The notes under the pieces were generated by a model, which worked only from the letters and a program-made list of their open reading frames with translations, did not search any database and was not told where the DNA came from. A program made the translations under genes and the position numbers. A DNA stretch of 64,000 nt, taken from NCBI RefSeq assembly GCF_012863495.1, contig NZ_JAAVJL010000001.1, positions 3,281,501-3,345,500 on the forward strand, in the 5' to 3' direction. Below, piece after piece: positions 36,768-47,600 of the stretch. Within the stretch, counting starts at the first letter, position 1. Every line of letters begins with the position of its first letter. This DNA comes from Pseudanabaena yagii GIHE-NHR1 (lineage in GTDB: Bacteria > Cyanobacteriota > Cyanobacteriia > Pseudanabaenales > Pseudanabaenaceae).

Positions 36768-38249
36768 ATGGATGTTTGGTTAGCCAAGTTTTATGACATC
36801 TTCACGGCTCAGATTTTAGATATTGGTGGAACTAAATTTTCGATCGCCTCGATCTCACTGTTGCTAGGACTGCTGATCTTAGCTTTTTTCCTATCCAAAT
36901 TAATTAGTGAAACTATCAGACGTGCCTTCCTATCTCGATTTCGCATCAATCGAGGATTACAGGAAGCAATTACTGTATTTATAAAATACTTTTTGATTAC
37001 CCTGAGCTGCACAATTATCTTGCAAACAGCAGGAGTTAACCTCAGTTCTTTAGCAGTAGTTGCAGGGGTAATCGGTATTGGTATTGGCTTTGGCTTACAA
37101 AATCTTTCGAGCAATTTTATTAGTGGTGTTGTCCTACTATTTGAGCAGACCCTCAAAGTTGGCGATTATATTGAAATCGGTGAACTAAAGGGAGTTATTG
37201 AAAAAATTTCCATTCGTTCCACTATCCTGCGTACCGATGATGATCTCTTTGTAATTGTTCCTAATCAGCGTCTCATTGAACACAATACTGTCAATTGGAG
37301 TTATAGAGGACATACCTGCCGAATTCATATTCCAATTACAGTGGCTCCAGATACTGATTTACTAGTCTTGACAGAAGCTTTGCTGACGGCAGCACGTCAT
37401 GAACCCTATGTATTACAAAATCCATCATCAGAAGTTAGATTCCAAAAATTTAATCGCGATGCCCTTGAGTTTGAATTACTAGTTTGGATTAATGATCCCA
37501 ATGAAAATGAAACCATTCGTAGCTCTTTGAACTTTCGGATTGCCTATGAATTTAAGGAAAGAGGAATCAAAGTTCCATTACCTACACGCGATATTATTCT
37601 TCGTAATCCTGAATCTGTTCCCTATGTGATGAATGCCTTACAGTCGCAAAGTGAGAATTTGCAACTCCCAAATCTAGCAAAATCAAGTGCTGTTAATTCT
37701 TTTTCTACTCCTAGTGATTTCAGTTCTGGCAATCTCCGTGATTTATTGCGAAAAATATCCTACTTTGAAAGATGTACAGAAGTAGAACTCTTTGCCTTAA
37801 TTGCAAGGGGATATCGTAAGCATTTTGATATTTGCGAAGTAATTTGCCAAGAGAATGAACCCAGCGAAGAGTTCTATATTATTTTGTCTGGGGCTGTAGA
37901 GGTTTTTTCGGAACGGAATAATCAAGCGATCGCGACATTAAGAGAGGGAGAGTTTTTTGGTGAGATTTCTCTGCTAATTGGTACACCTCGGACGGCAACT
38001 GTGCGTGCTCTGACTGCGGATACAGTTCTCTTTGTAGTTGAGCGTCAGCAGTTGCAAAAGCTCCTTAGCGAACATAAGGAATTAGGAGAGCAAATAGCAG
38101 TTAAACTATCGGAACGTCAGCAGGTTCTTGTTAGCCTTGGGCTGCTAAATGAAGAGGAATTGCAGAGATCGCAATATGCTGCCCTATCATGGGTACGCGA
38201 TCGCCTCAATGCTATTTTCGGGATTAGCTTGGGCAAAAATGTCGCTTAG
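36768..38249 (+). CDS. MscS-type channel with cyclic-nucleotide-binding domain
   Basis: A 493-residue inner-membrane channel. Three TM helices come first. The pore-lining TM3 region reads LSSLAVVAGVIGIGIGFGLQ, and the MscS beta domain contains FEQTLKVGDYIEIGELKGVI and IVPNQRLIEHNTVNWSY. The alpha/beta vestibule follows to about 290. The C-terminus (about 330-450) is a CNB domain with the phosphate-binding-cassette-like FFGEISLLIGTPRTATVRA. This is the architecture of bacterial cyclic-nucleotide-gated MscS relatives, in which cAMP rather than stretch may gate the pore. GGAGAG lies 7 nt before the ATG. Confidence 0.9.
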   Translation: MDVWLAKFYDIFTAQILDIGGTKFSIASISLLLGLLILAFFLSKLISETIRRAFLSRFRINRGLQEAITVFIKYFLITLSCTIILQTAGVNLSSLAVVAGVIGIGIGFGLQNLSSNFISGVVLLFEQTLKVGDYIEIGELKGVIEKISIRSTILRTDDDLFVIVPNQRLIEHNTVNWSYRGHTCRIHIPITVAPDTDLLVLTEALLTAARHEPYVLQNPSSEVRFQKFNRDALEFELLVWINDPNENETIRSSLNFRIAYEFKERGIKVPLPTRDIILRNPESVPYVMNALQSQSENLQLPNLAKSSAVNSFSTPSDFSSGNLRDLLRKISYFERCTEVELFALIARGYRKHFDICEVICQENEPSEEFYIILSGAVEVFSERNNQAIATLREGEFFGEISLLIGTPRTATVRALTADTVLFVVERQQLQKLLSEHKELGEQIAVKLSERQQVLVSLGLLNEEELQRSQYAALSWVRDRLNAIFGISLGKNVA

Positions 38250-38308
38250 AAATGTGACGTAATTTTTTGTAGCGCTATTTTGCCATGCCCTAGAAAATCT
38301 GGTTCTTG

Positions 38309-38758
38309 TTAGAACTGTTGCTGGAAAATTGTGGGAGCATTGACACGAAATGGCTCTGCACCTAAAGATGTAGGATCGATCCGCCAACGTTCTTCCTGAG
38401 TGCTATATTCTGCAAGCTTCTGATCGCGTCGATTGTGTAGTAACACATTAAAATTTTGTTTTTGGGCTTCTGTTCCTAACTTAAATAGAAAACTAAATCT
38501 TGTTAAATAATCAGAAGCTGCCCATCTGGTCGTATTAACGGTGACGATCGCTTTTTTGGTTTCAGGATCAATTGTAATTTTCTCGACCCAACCTTCTTCT
38601 AACCGTTGGGTTTTCCACCAGAGACTGGGTTCGACTAGCTGCTGTGGAATATTAATATTCTCTTCTGCGGATGCTGAGGAACTAGCGATCGCGATCGGGG
38701 CGATCGCGCTAACTGCAAGTCCTAAGAGAATGTGATTGATAACTGGTTTGGCAACCAT
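38309..38758 (-). CDS. Exported protein of unknown function
   Basis: About 149 residues, beginning MVAKPVINHILLGLAVSAIA, a signal peptide ending near ASSSASAEE. The mature part has WWKTQRLEEGWVEKITIDPE, VNTTRWAASDYLTRFSFLFK and LLHNRRDQKLAEYSTQEERW. I do not recognise the family; it may be a cyanobacterial periplasmic protein. ATG 38758 has GAGG 6 nt upstream and gives a clean signal peptide; the frame extends to ATG 38788, whose AGGTG is too close. Confidence 0.65.
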   Translation of the reverse strand: MVAKPVINHILLGLAVSAIAPIAIASSSASAEENINIPQQLVEPSLWWKTQRLEEGWVEKITIDPETKKAIVTVNTTRWAASDYLTRFSFLFKLGTEAQKQNFNVLLHNRRDQKLAEYSTQEERWRIDPTSLGAEPFRVNAPTIFQQQF

Positions 38759-38850
38759 CCTGAACCTCAATAATACGATCTTCAGCATTCACCTGATTAT
38801 ATAGCAATCATCAATGATTCGAGAGAGGGTTCGATTTCACTGGAGTAGTA

Positions 38851-38901
38851 CAGAGAAATTTTTGAAAGCGCGGCGAAGCCGCGCTTTCAAAAATTTCTCT
38901 G
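38851..38901. repeat. Long perfect GC-clamped hairpin
   Basis: A 24-bp perfect stem (CAGAGAAATTTTTGAAAGCG continuing to CGGC) with a GAA loop. A nearby segment, CACTCATTTGAAAACCGCTA (38932-38951), resembles the outer arm of the family C copy at 14651-14790, so this may be a degenerate member. Confidence 0.75.
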
Positions 38902-39014
38902 GGTTTCAAGTCCGCGCAAAGCGCTGTAAGCACTCATTTGAAAACCGCTATAAATAATTAAGATGGGGGGCAGAGATTTAGACGGTCTTCTGGCGATATT
39001 TGTTCCTAATAAAC

Positions 39015-39052
39015 AGAGTTTTGTGGGAGGCTTTGCCTCACCACAAAACTCT
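39015..39052 (-). terminator. Hairpin at the 3' end of the 39052-39627 gene
   Basis: AGAGTTTTGTGGGAGGC, TTT loop, GCCTCACCACAAAACTCT, touching the stop codon of the gene. One mismatch. Confidence 0.65.
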
Positions 39053-39627
39053 TATTTGACTCGCTCAATGCCGCGATCTAGCACTTCATAGTAAAGGGGC
39101 AAATATCCTGATTTAATGCCGCCATCTTCCTTGGCTTTGTCCAAATTGCCACTGAGGGTATGACTATTATGAACACTGTAAATTTCATAGCGATCGCCAA
39201 TAAATACATAGTCCGCAACATCGGTAAACTCTTCACCCTTGACCAGTTGCCAATGATCATCAGCATAGACAAAGTGGTAATCGGCTAAGTCAGGGCTTGC
39301 GGATGGGCGCTCAACAGCAGCAGAGATTTCGGCAGTGTAATGGGGATTTTTGTCGCTGGGAGGAATAATTTTACTGGTGACGTTGCGATAGAAACAACTC
39401 TCGTTGTAGCAAAATCTCAGTTTTGCCATTTTGTTTTTGATAATTTCAAAACGATCAATGATTTGGCTAGAGTCGGGTTCTCTTGCGGCGGAGACATTAT
39501 TGCTCAGGGAATTAGCAAAGGTAATTGCCAAACAAATGACGCAGATCAAAAAAATATTGACTAGCGATCGCCATTGTTTCCTGATCGGAAAATTGTTGAT
39601 TGAAAAATTGCTGGCTATAAAACTCAT
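39052..39627 (-). CDS. Membrane-anchored or exported protein of unknown function
   Basis: A 191-residue protein. One hydrophobic segment (about 22-42: LVNIFLICVICLAITFANSL) follows a basic N-terminus, so it is either a signal peptide or an anchor. The rest includes two Cys (RFCYNESCFYR), VYADDHWQLVKGEEFTDVAD and a C-terminal YLPLYYEVLDRGIERVK. The two closely spaced Cys could form a disulphide in the periplasm. No family was recognised. Confidence 0.6.
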   Translation of the reverse strand: MSFIASNFSINNFPIRKQWRSLVNIFLICVICLAITFANSLSNNVSAAREPDSSQIIDRFEIIKNKMAKLRFCYNESCFYRNVTSKIIPPSDKNPHYTAEISAAVERPSASPDLADYHFVYADDHWQLVKGEEFTDVADYVFIGDRYEIYSVHNSHTLSGNLDKAKEDGGIKSGYLPLYYEVLDRGIERVK

Positions 39628-39731
39628 ATTTATATAACTTAATATAATTTAATAATATTCCTTTGATTCTAGCGATTTGGTCGAGCTTTGGATATAGCCA
39701 GCGCGATCATTTCCAGATTCTGTATGTACTA

Positions 39732-39780
39732 AAAAAACCAAAAATAGTCGGCGCAAAGCGCCGACTATTTTTGGTTTTTA
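39732..39780 (-). terminator. Hairpin overlapping the recN stop codon
   Basis: Arms AAAAACCAAAAATAGTCGGC and GCCGACTATTTTTGGTTTTT, continued by GCGC with an AAA loop. The recN stop (39765-39767) lies inside the 5' arm as transcribed, so the last residues KNQK are encoded by the repeat. Confidence 0.75.
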
Positions 39781-41570
39781 ATAGCTGCTGCTTGCTCTAG
39801 TAAAGACTCGGCAAAGGCGATCGCCTGACTTAGAGCAGGATCATCCGTACCTTGTTGAAGTACAGCTTTTCCTTTTTCCTTTTTCCTTTTTCCTTGCTCA
39901 GCACTTTTCCCTGAAGCGATTTGAGCCAACTCCTGTTTGCGATCTTCTAGTTCTAATAAACGAATTTGCACTTTTGTGCGATCGCCAACTACTTCCTTGC
40001 TGACATGAAAATGACGATCCGCGATCGCCGCAATTAGGGGTTGGTGCGTCACACAGAGGATTTGTGAACTACGGCTCAATTGCCAGAGTTGCGTGGCGAT
40101 CGCTTGAGCAACTCGACCTGATACACCTGTATCAATTTCATCAAATACCATTGTCCCAACCTTGGCATGGCTAGATTCTGCATCGGCTTGGCTCTCCTGC
40201 CTAGTTTTCTGTTGCACAAAACAAGTTTTTAATGCTAGCAAAAAGCGGCTCATTTCCCCACCTGAGGCTGTTTCCGCCAGTGGCTGTAATGGTTCACCAA
40301 GGTTAGGACTAAATTCAAACACAATGTGATCGCTACCTAAAGCAGTTGGCTCAACTGGATAAAGACCAACTTGAAAGCGGACTTTTTCCATAGCTAACAT
40401 TTTTAGTGCCTCGATTTGGGCTTTCTCAAGGGCGATCGCAGTTTGCCGCCGCAATTCTGTCAGTTTTTTGCAAGCCTTGAGTAAGCTCTGTAAATCCGAC
40501 TCGGCTTTGCGCTCTAAGTCTTCAATAGAAATACTTTGATCGGTCAATTCTGCCAATTCATTTTGCAGTTTTTCCATATAGGCGATCGCTTCGGGGAGCG
40601 TGCCATATTTACGGCAAATTTGCTTGATTTGATTAATTCTCTGCTCAATGGTTTCCAACTGTTCTGGATCAGAATCAAGACGATTAGCGTAATTATTAAT
40701 CTGTCGCCCTGCTTCTTCTACTTGGGCAAGGGCACTAGATACTAATTCTAGAATTCCTTCTGCTTCGCGATCAAGCAATACCATCTCTGTGAGAATCGAT
40801 TCTGCTTGCCCTAGGAGATCAGCACAGGCATTACCACTATCATTCTGATAGAGCGCTTCATACACTGCATAGCCTTGCTTTTGCAATTCGACGCTATGGG
40901 CTAGGCGATTGCGATCGCTTTCGAGTTGTTCCAATTCATCGGGATCTTCAAGGTTTGCGGCGGCAAGTTCCTTGAGTTGATAGCGCAACATATCCAAATG
41001 CTGCAAACGGTTACGCTCATTTTGTTGACGCTCAAACAGTGCCTTGCGTGATCGCTCCTTTGTCTCAAATAATTTTGCGACCTTTTGACGTTGTAATGAG
41101 ATTGCCTGATTAAAGGCTTGGTCACCAAAACTATCGAGCAGTTCCCTCTGCTGAGCGGATTGACTCAGTAAAATTGTCTGACCTTGAGCCGTAATCTCAA
41201 CAAGGCGATCGCGTAATTCTTGAATTTGTTGTTTATTAACTACCACACCGTTAACACGGGTGCGATTGCTCTTGATGGTAATCTCCCGACTGCAAATTAA
41301 AGTTTCCGCGTCAATGGCATCAATTTCTTGAGATTCTAACCATTGAGCGATCGCCTGATTTGTGGAAAAAGTTGCCTCAATATTGGCACGCTCTGCGCCA
41401 TTACGAATTACTCGCGCAGATACTTTACCTCCAAGTGCTGCATCAAGAGCATCTAATACAATCGATTTGCCTGCTCCAGTTTCGCCTGTCAGAATATTTA
41501 GCCCTGCATAAAGATCTAGTTCTAAGCGATCGATCAGTGCAAAATTTTCAATTTTAAGACTCAGCAGCAT
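39765..41570 (-). CDS. recN: DNA repair protein RecN
   Basis: SMC-like ATPase of double-strand-break repair, 601 residues. Walker A is in ILTGETGAGKSIVLDALDAA, with a long central coiled coil (about 155-360). The ABC signature region reads TASGGEMSRFLLALK, and Walker B is in MVFDEIDTGVSGRVAQAIA, followed by QILCVTHQPLIAA. Near the C-terminus a Lys/Gly-rich insert (EQGKRKKEKGKA) is encoded by a G2A5 simple repeat also seen in a spacer at 12021. The last residues come from the terminator hairpin. It is 45 nt downstream of the CheA-like gene and may share its transcript. Confidence 0.95.
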   Translation of the reverse strand: MLLSLKIENFALIDRLELDLYAGLNILTGETGAGKSIVLDALDAALGGKVSARVIRNGAERANIEATFSTNQAIAQWLESQEIDAIDAETLICSREITIKSNRTRVNGVVVNKQQIQELRDRLVEITAQGQTILLSQSAQQRELLDSFGDQAFNQAISLQRQKVAKLFETKERSRKALFERQQNERNRLQHLDMLRYQLKELAAANLEDPDELEQLESDRNRLAHSVELQKQGYAVYEALYQNDSGNACADLLGQAESILTEMVLLDREAEGILELVSSALAQVEEAGRQINNYANRLDSDPEQLETIEQRINQIKQICRKYGTLPEAIAYMEKLQNELAELTDQSISIEDLERKAESDLQSLLKACKKLTELRRQTAIALEKAQIEALKMLAMEKVRFQVGLYPVEPTALGSDHIVFEFSPNLGEPLQPLAETASGGEMSRFLLALKTCFVQQKTRQESQADAESSHAKVGTMVFDEIDTGVSGRVAQAIATQLWQLSRSSQILCVTHQPLIAAIADRHFHVSKEVVGDRTKVQIRLLELEDRKQELAQIASGKSAEQGKRKKEKGKAVLQQGTDDPALSQAIAFAESLLEQAAAIKNQK

Positions 41571-41583
41571 AGTTTTTTCTAGA

Positions 41584-41612
41584 TTCAGGAATGTGCACTA
41601 CACATTCCTGAA
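41584..41612 (-). repeat. Hairpin between the CheA-like gene and recN
   Basis: TTCAGGAATGTG, five-base loop, CACATTCCTGAA, directly after the CheA-like stop codon. No U-run, so read-through into recN is possible. Confidence 0.55.
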
Positions 41613-41615
41613 TTG

Positions 41616-44600
41616 TTAAATCGGCAAGGTTTCTCCATTGAGGAGACGCTTCGAGGCGCTCAGCAATTCTTCTTCAAGATAGGGCTTAGTGAAATAGCCT
41701 TTTGCTCCCAGTTGAATTGCGGTTTGACGATGGCGATCAGCTCCACGAGAAGTTAACATCGCCACAGGAATTTCTTTGAGTCGAGAATCCTTTTGTAATC
41801 TCGATAAGAGATCTAATCCATCCATCCGTGGCATTTCAATATCGCAGAAGATCATATCGCAAGGCAGTCCTGCACGGAGTTTTTCCCATGCATCCTGTCC
41901 ATCCTTTGCTTGCTCGACGCGGTATCCCACTTTGGCAAAGGTCAATGACAATAGTTCACGTACCGTAATCGAGTCGTCCACAATCAGCACCGTTGGATCG
42001 ACAGCAATATCTTCTTCAATAGGTGGTTGCAGCGTGACTCCAGAAGTAGAAGGACGGAGTCTACCACTAGCGATGTCAAACAGTTCTAAAACGTTAGCGA
42101 TCGCCATGACGCGACCATCCCCTAGCACCGTTGCTCCCGCAATACCCGCAGGCTGAGGGATTGGTCCTTCTAACTGCTTGATTACAATTTCGTACTCGCC
42201 GAGGAACTGATCAACCTGTAGGGCAAGGTAACTAGTATCGTTACGCAGAATAATGATGCAGAGTTCATCGTTATCCTGCTTACCATAGATATTGCTACGG
42301 CTGAGATGGCGGCTATAGGAAAGTAAATTGGAGAGATGTTGGAATGGCAACACCGTATCGCGCCAAGGTAAGCATGGCTGACCTTTTTCGTTAAGCACGA
42401 TTTGACTTTGAGGAACCTCTACCATGTCTTCAAAGCCGTCAACGGGGAAGGCAATACGAGCGCGATCGCTAATGCAGAACATCGCCTTAGAAATACTGAG
42501 CGTAAGTGGTAAGCGGATTGTAAAGGTGGTTCCTTTACCAACTAACGATTCCACAATAATTACGCCGCGAATTTCATCGAGACAGGTTTTGACCACATCC
42601 AGACCAACGCCACGTCCTTTAAACTCATCAGCCTCTGCTGCCGTGCTAAATCCTGCTTCAAATAATAGCGAGTAAACCTCGGTATCATTAAGGCGATCAA
42701 CTTCCGATTGCGAACGTACACCTTTGGCGACTGCACTTTTCTTCACTTTTTCAGTGCTAATACCTGCACCATCATCACTGATTGAGATGACGGTCTGGTT
42801 ACCTTGGTGATATGCCCGCACTGTGAGTTTACCTGCCGCAGATTTACCCGCTGCTTGGCGGGTTGCAGGATCTTCTAAGCCGTGATCGATCGCGTTGTTG
42901 ACAAGGTGTGTGAGTGGATCGGTGAGAGATTCCAAAATAGCTTTGTCGATGAGAGTCTCGCGACCAAACACCTCCAAGTCAGCCTGCTTGCCACTCTTCA
43001 GTGCGCGATCGCGAATACCTCTAGGCAAGCGATCGGCAATCTGAGCAAAGGGAACCATGCGTGATTGTTTCAAGTCATCCTGCACTTGAGTAGTAATCGT
43101 TCCCAACTGACGAGTTACCTGATCGGTTTCACCCACCACAAACTCAATATCCGAAGCTGACTCACGAACTTTGACAATTAGCTCGATGATTTCCTGTGAC
43201 AGAACGTGGAAGGTATTGTATCGGTCAAATTCAATCCCTTCAAATTCGCTACTAACAGCACTACTCGTACTTGCCCCATCACTAGAATAACCAGATTCAA
43301 AATTATTATATGAACGCCCGCGACCTGCGGTTAGAGATGCCTCTAGCAAAGAGCGATCGTACTGATCGCGCATCCTTTGGGATACATCACTAAGTAGCTG
43401 CACTTGATGCAATAGATTAGTAATAAACTGTTGTAGCCTTTCCTGCTCCTGTTCTAACAAGTTGCGGTTAACAACAAGTTCCCCAACTAAGTTATTTAAA
43501 CTATCAAGGTATTTGACATCTACACGCATCGTTGAATCGGACAACTTAGGCTTACGGGTAGTGACAGGAGGACGCACAGGTGTTTTAGTCTTGATCGGTC
43601 CAACATCTGGAGCAAATCTTGACTGAAGCATACTTTCCAATTCGTCAAAGTCATCCTTCGGTTTGGTCGTTGAGGTAGATGGGAGAGTAGTAACCTCACG
43701 TTCTTTTGGTTTTGCAGCTACATTTGTCTCAAAACTTCCAGTATCACCTAATAGAGCTTCTAATTCGTCAAAATTCATATCATCAGAATTAATAGACTGC
43801 TGTCCATTGTCATGATTACTATGATGATTAGGGCTGGCAACTTCGTCGTTATTAGAGGTAATGAAATTATCTGATAAGCTACTAGCATCGCCAATCATGG
43901 CTTCTAAATCATCAAAATCAAAATTATCATCAATCCCATTTAACTCCTCTACTACTGATTGATTATCAATTGCCAAATTTTGCATTTCCACATAATCTGT
44001 CTCAGAATTTATAGAGTCTTGTAGGCTGGAACCATTTAGATCAGACATCTCATCAAACCCACCAAAATCTAAATTTTGGTTGTCATCAAAGCTATCGTTA
44101 TTAATATTAGTTAATGACTCAGATGTAGTTAAGTCAGTAATATCGGAATCATCACCTTGAAAAAAGTCCACTAGGCTGTCGATCGTACTACCAGATGTAA
44201 TATCTTCATGATCGTCGTCAAAGTTTATATCATCTTGTTGATCTTGTTGGATACTCGTTAGAGGTTCATCATTTGATTGCAGAGAATCCGATCTCAAATC
44301 ATCAATAGCATTGAAAAAATTATTCTCCTCAAAATCATCTGCTAGACTACTCGCGTCACTTTGTGTAAGCGATCGCTCTTCATTAAAGTCAAATTCATTG
44401 TCTAGATCATTACCAAAATCATTAAAGTTATTCTCTAATATAGTCAGATCATCTTCATTCGCATTAGCAAATAAATTGACTAAATTATCAGATTTGTTTG
44501 CAGGTTCAGGCTCTTCAATTTGATTAAACAATTCGTCATTGATGTTTTCTAGAGAGCTTTCTAGAGAATTCGATGCAGCAGATATATCTGCAAAAGCGGA

Positions 44601-47600
44601 ATTAAGATTTTCCTCAGTAAATGAATCAATAGTCTCATCTGCGACATCACCATTGATATTTACATCGTCGCTAATGCCTAAATCACTCCAATTATCATCA
44701 ATCAATTTCTCGGCTAGATCTTCGGGCGATTCAGATGCATTAAAGAAATCACCTAATCCATCAATATCATCAGTAGTACTTAAATTATTTGATTCATTTT
44801 TACTGTAAACAGAATCAAGATTAGGTTCTTCCACATCCGCAAAGAAATCTCCTAATTCATCAGTGTTACTAATATCATGAGTACCAATATTTTGAATTGA
44901 ATTGTCATTATCAGTGATATCACTAACAGCGCTATTAGAAATATCGTTAGACAAGCTAAAATCTGATGCCTCTACATCATCAAAGAAACCGCCTAACTCA
45001 TCATCGCTAGTATTAATTTCTTGACTAATCTCTTCCTCATTACCAAAGAAATCACCTAAATCATCAGTAGTACTTAGTTCCTGCTCAACGCTTTCCTCAT
45101 TACCAAAGAAATCACCTAAATCATCAGTGCTACTTAGTTCCTGCTCAACGCTTTCCTCATCACCAAAGAAATCGCCTAAATCATCAGTGGTACTTAGTTC
45201 TTGTTCAATACTGGTTGTATTAGAACTATCTTCGCCGAAAAATTGTAGATCTTCGGCACTGTCAATTATTTCAGAGGGGCTACTTGTCTCTGGAGCATCA
45301 GCAAACAAATCATCAATCTCATCAGTCTGCTCATTAATAGGTTGCTCATTAATATTGATTATGTCATCACTACTAATAGAGTTAGCAATTTCATCAAATT
45401 CATTGTTATCTGGAAATGCTGGCTCTTCACCCTGATGATCATTTTGATCAGTTACTGGGTGATCAATTACTGGTGATGCTGCTTCCTGTTCAAAGTCATC
45501 ATTATCAAAGCCTAGCTCATCAAATATATTTAGTCCCGAAGTATCATTGGTATCAAAGTCTTCGCTACTTTCTATGGGCAGAGTATAGCTCTCTATAACA
45601 TCTTTTTTGGGAGATGGGGTGTTTGCAAAATCTTCTATATCAGAAAGGTCAAAATCATTTTGATCTTCATTGCTAATGTTTAATGGTGTTTCTAGTAAAT
45701 CGGCATCAATGTTGTCATTAATAGCAAAAGGATCTTCCTCTAACAATGGCATGTCTTCCTCTGAGATCGTTAAGGCAAATGGTTCATGGTTGTTAGTATC
45801 TGGAGCTTCTTCATCTTCATGCAAACTATTGATAGCATTCTCTTGTCTTGCTAATTCAGCGAAATATTCCTCACTAGATAGAGAGTTATCATCTTGAGCA
45901 TCACTCAATATGCTTTCTGAGAATAATTCAGAAGATTCCTGTGGGCTACCTTCAGAGAAATCAAGGTCATCAATATTAATGCCTTCGGCATTTTCAGTAT
46001 TAATATCACTGATTTGATCAATGATATCGATCCCTAAGTCAAAGTCGTCAAATTCTGTATCTATGGATTCCTCTTTAACCAAATCATCGATCGCTAAATC
46101 TTCTAGAATATCTGGAGTATTTTGTGTGATTAATTGATCCGTTGGATTGGATGTAATATCCATATCATCTGGGAATAAACCTTGAGAATCTTGATCCTTT
46201 GGAAATAAACCTTGAGAATCTTTACTTATGGTGCTAGCCTGCTCGCTAGTAGGAACCTCACCGAATAATTCCGCCAGATTAGAATCCTCTAATCCACGAT
46301 TGCTAGCAGGATTATTGAGGTCTGTAGAGGTGTTGTCGAGTAAATCAGCAAATTCATCATGATTGTTGTTGAAGTTCTGTTCATTGCCATGCTTTGCTAG
46401 ATTACTCTCGTTAGATTCGATGTCTTCCCAAGCAGAATCAAAGTCAATATCATCATTCTCAAATAAAGTGGCTAGGGACTTTAACTCTGATGCTCCAACC
46501 TTGGGACCATCAATATGTTGATTTTCAGTGATTTCATACTCACTGTCCATCCAATCCATTTGATCGATTTGTTCTTGAGGTATTTCTAATAGATCAAAGG
46601 CTTCTTCTTGTTCATTTTGATCACTAAATAGATCAATCTCATGTGCGCTGGAAGACTGTTGATCAACTGGATTCATAGAAGCCAAATCTAAGGCTTCATA
46701 TTCTTCAGTTCCTAAGGCATCAAGTTGTAAGTCTTCTTCGATATCTATCGCTTTTGGAGATATATCAGGTGCGGTGGTAAAGATTGTGCTGACATCATCA
46801 TCTTCTGATTCAGAAAAACGATAGGGTAAGAGGTTTTGAATTTGAGGTGATATGGCAATCTCAGCTTCTCGATTTGCCAAAACTAAGTCCTGAGCATCCT
46901 TTAGTTCGCGAATTACAATAGGCGCAAGAGTACGGTATGAGTTAATGGGATATGCGATCGCATTTTTGATCTGAGTAGCTAAATTCGTCCAATTGCTGAG
47001 TTCAAATCTGTCACCAACTTCTTGGAAGTAATTGCAAATTTCCTGTAACTGCGATCGACTATCCTGTGAATCTGTGCCGCGAAATAATTGCAGCATGTCG
47101 CGCATTTTATTAGTAACTTCTTCTTGAAAGATCGTCTTTTGAGAAGTAACTGGTTTAGATTCGACAATGCGCTGTTCTGATCTTTGTTCAACAAGAACAG
47201 GGGTAACTAATTCTTCATTAGAATTAGAAGTTAATTGATTAAGATAGGATTCCAATTCTGCAAAGACAGGCTTAACACGGTTACTGGTTTCTAGTGTTAA
47301 TTCGTCAGATATACGAAACCCAATCTGTAATTCATCAAGCAATTCAGCTAGGGGATCAAATCCAGCTAATAGCAGGCTTTTTAGCCGCTCATCAACGTTT
47401 ATTTTGGGATTCTCTTTGAGGATTTTAAAAAAGTCTTCTAATCGGTGAGCAACATGCTGAATACTCCCCACACCTAGCATCGCCGCCCCACCTTTAATCG
47501 AGTGAGCCGCACGAAAAAGCTCATTAATTGACTCAGGTTCATCTAAGATGTCCTGCAAGTTTAATACACCTTGCTCGATTGTCTGGAGATGTTCACGGGC

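Noticed and set aside
45001-45210. Regular 60-bp repeats resembling a CRISPR-like array
   Set aside because: The units are contiguous without spacers, in frame with the CheA-like gene and encode a clear 20-residue protein repeat.
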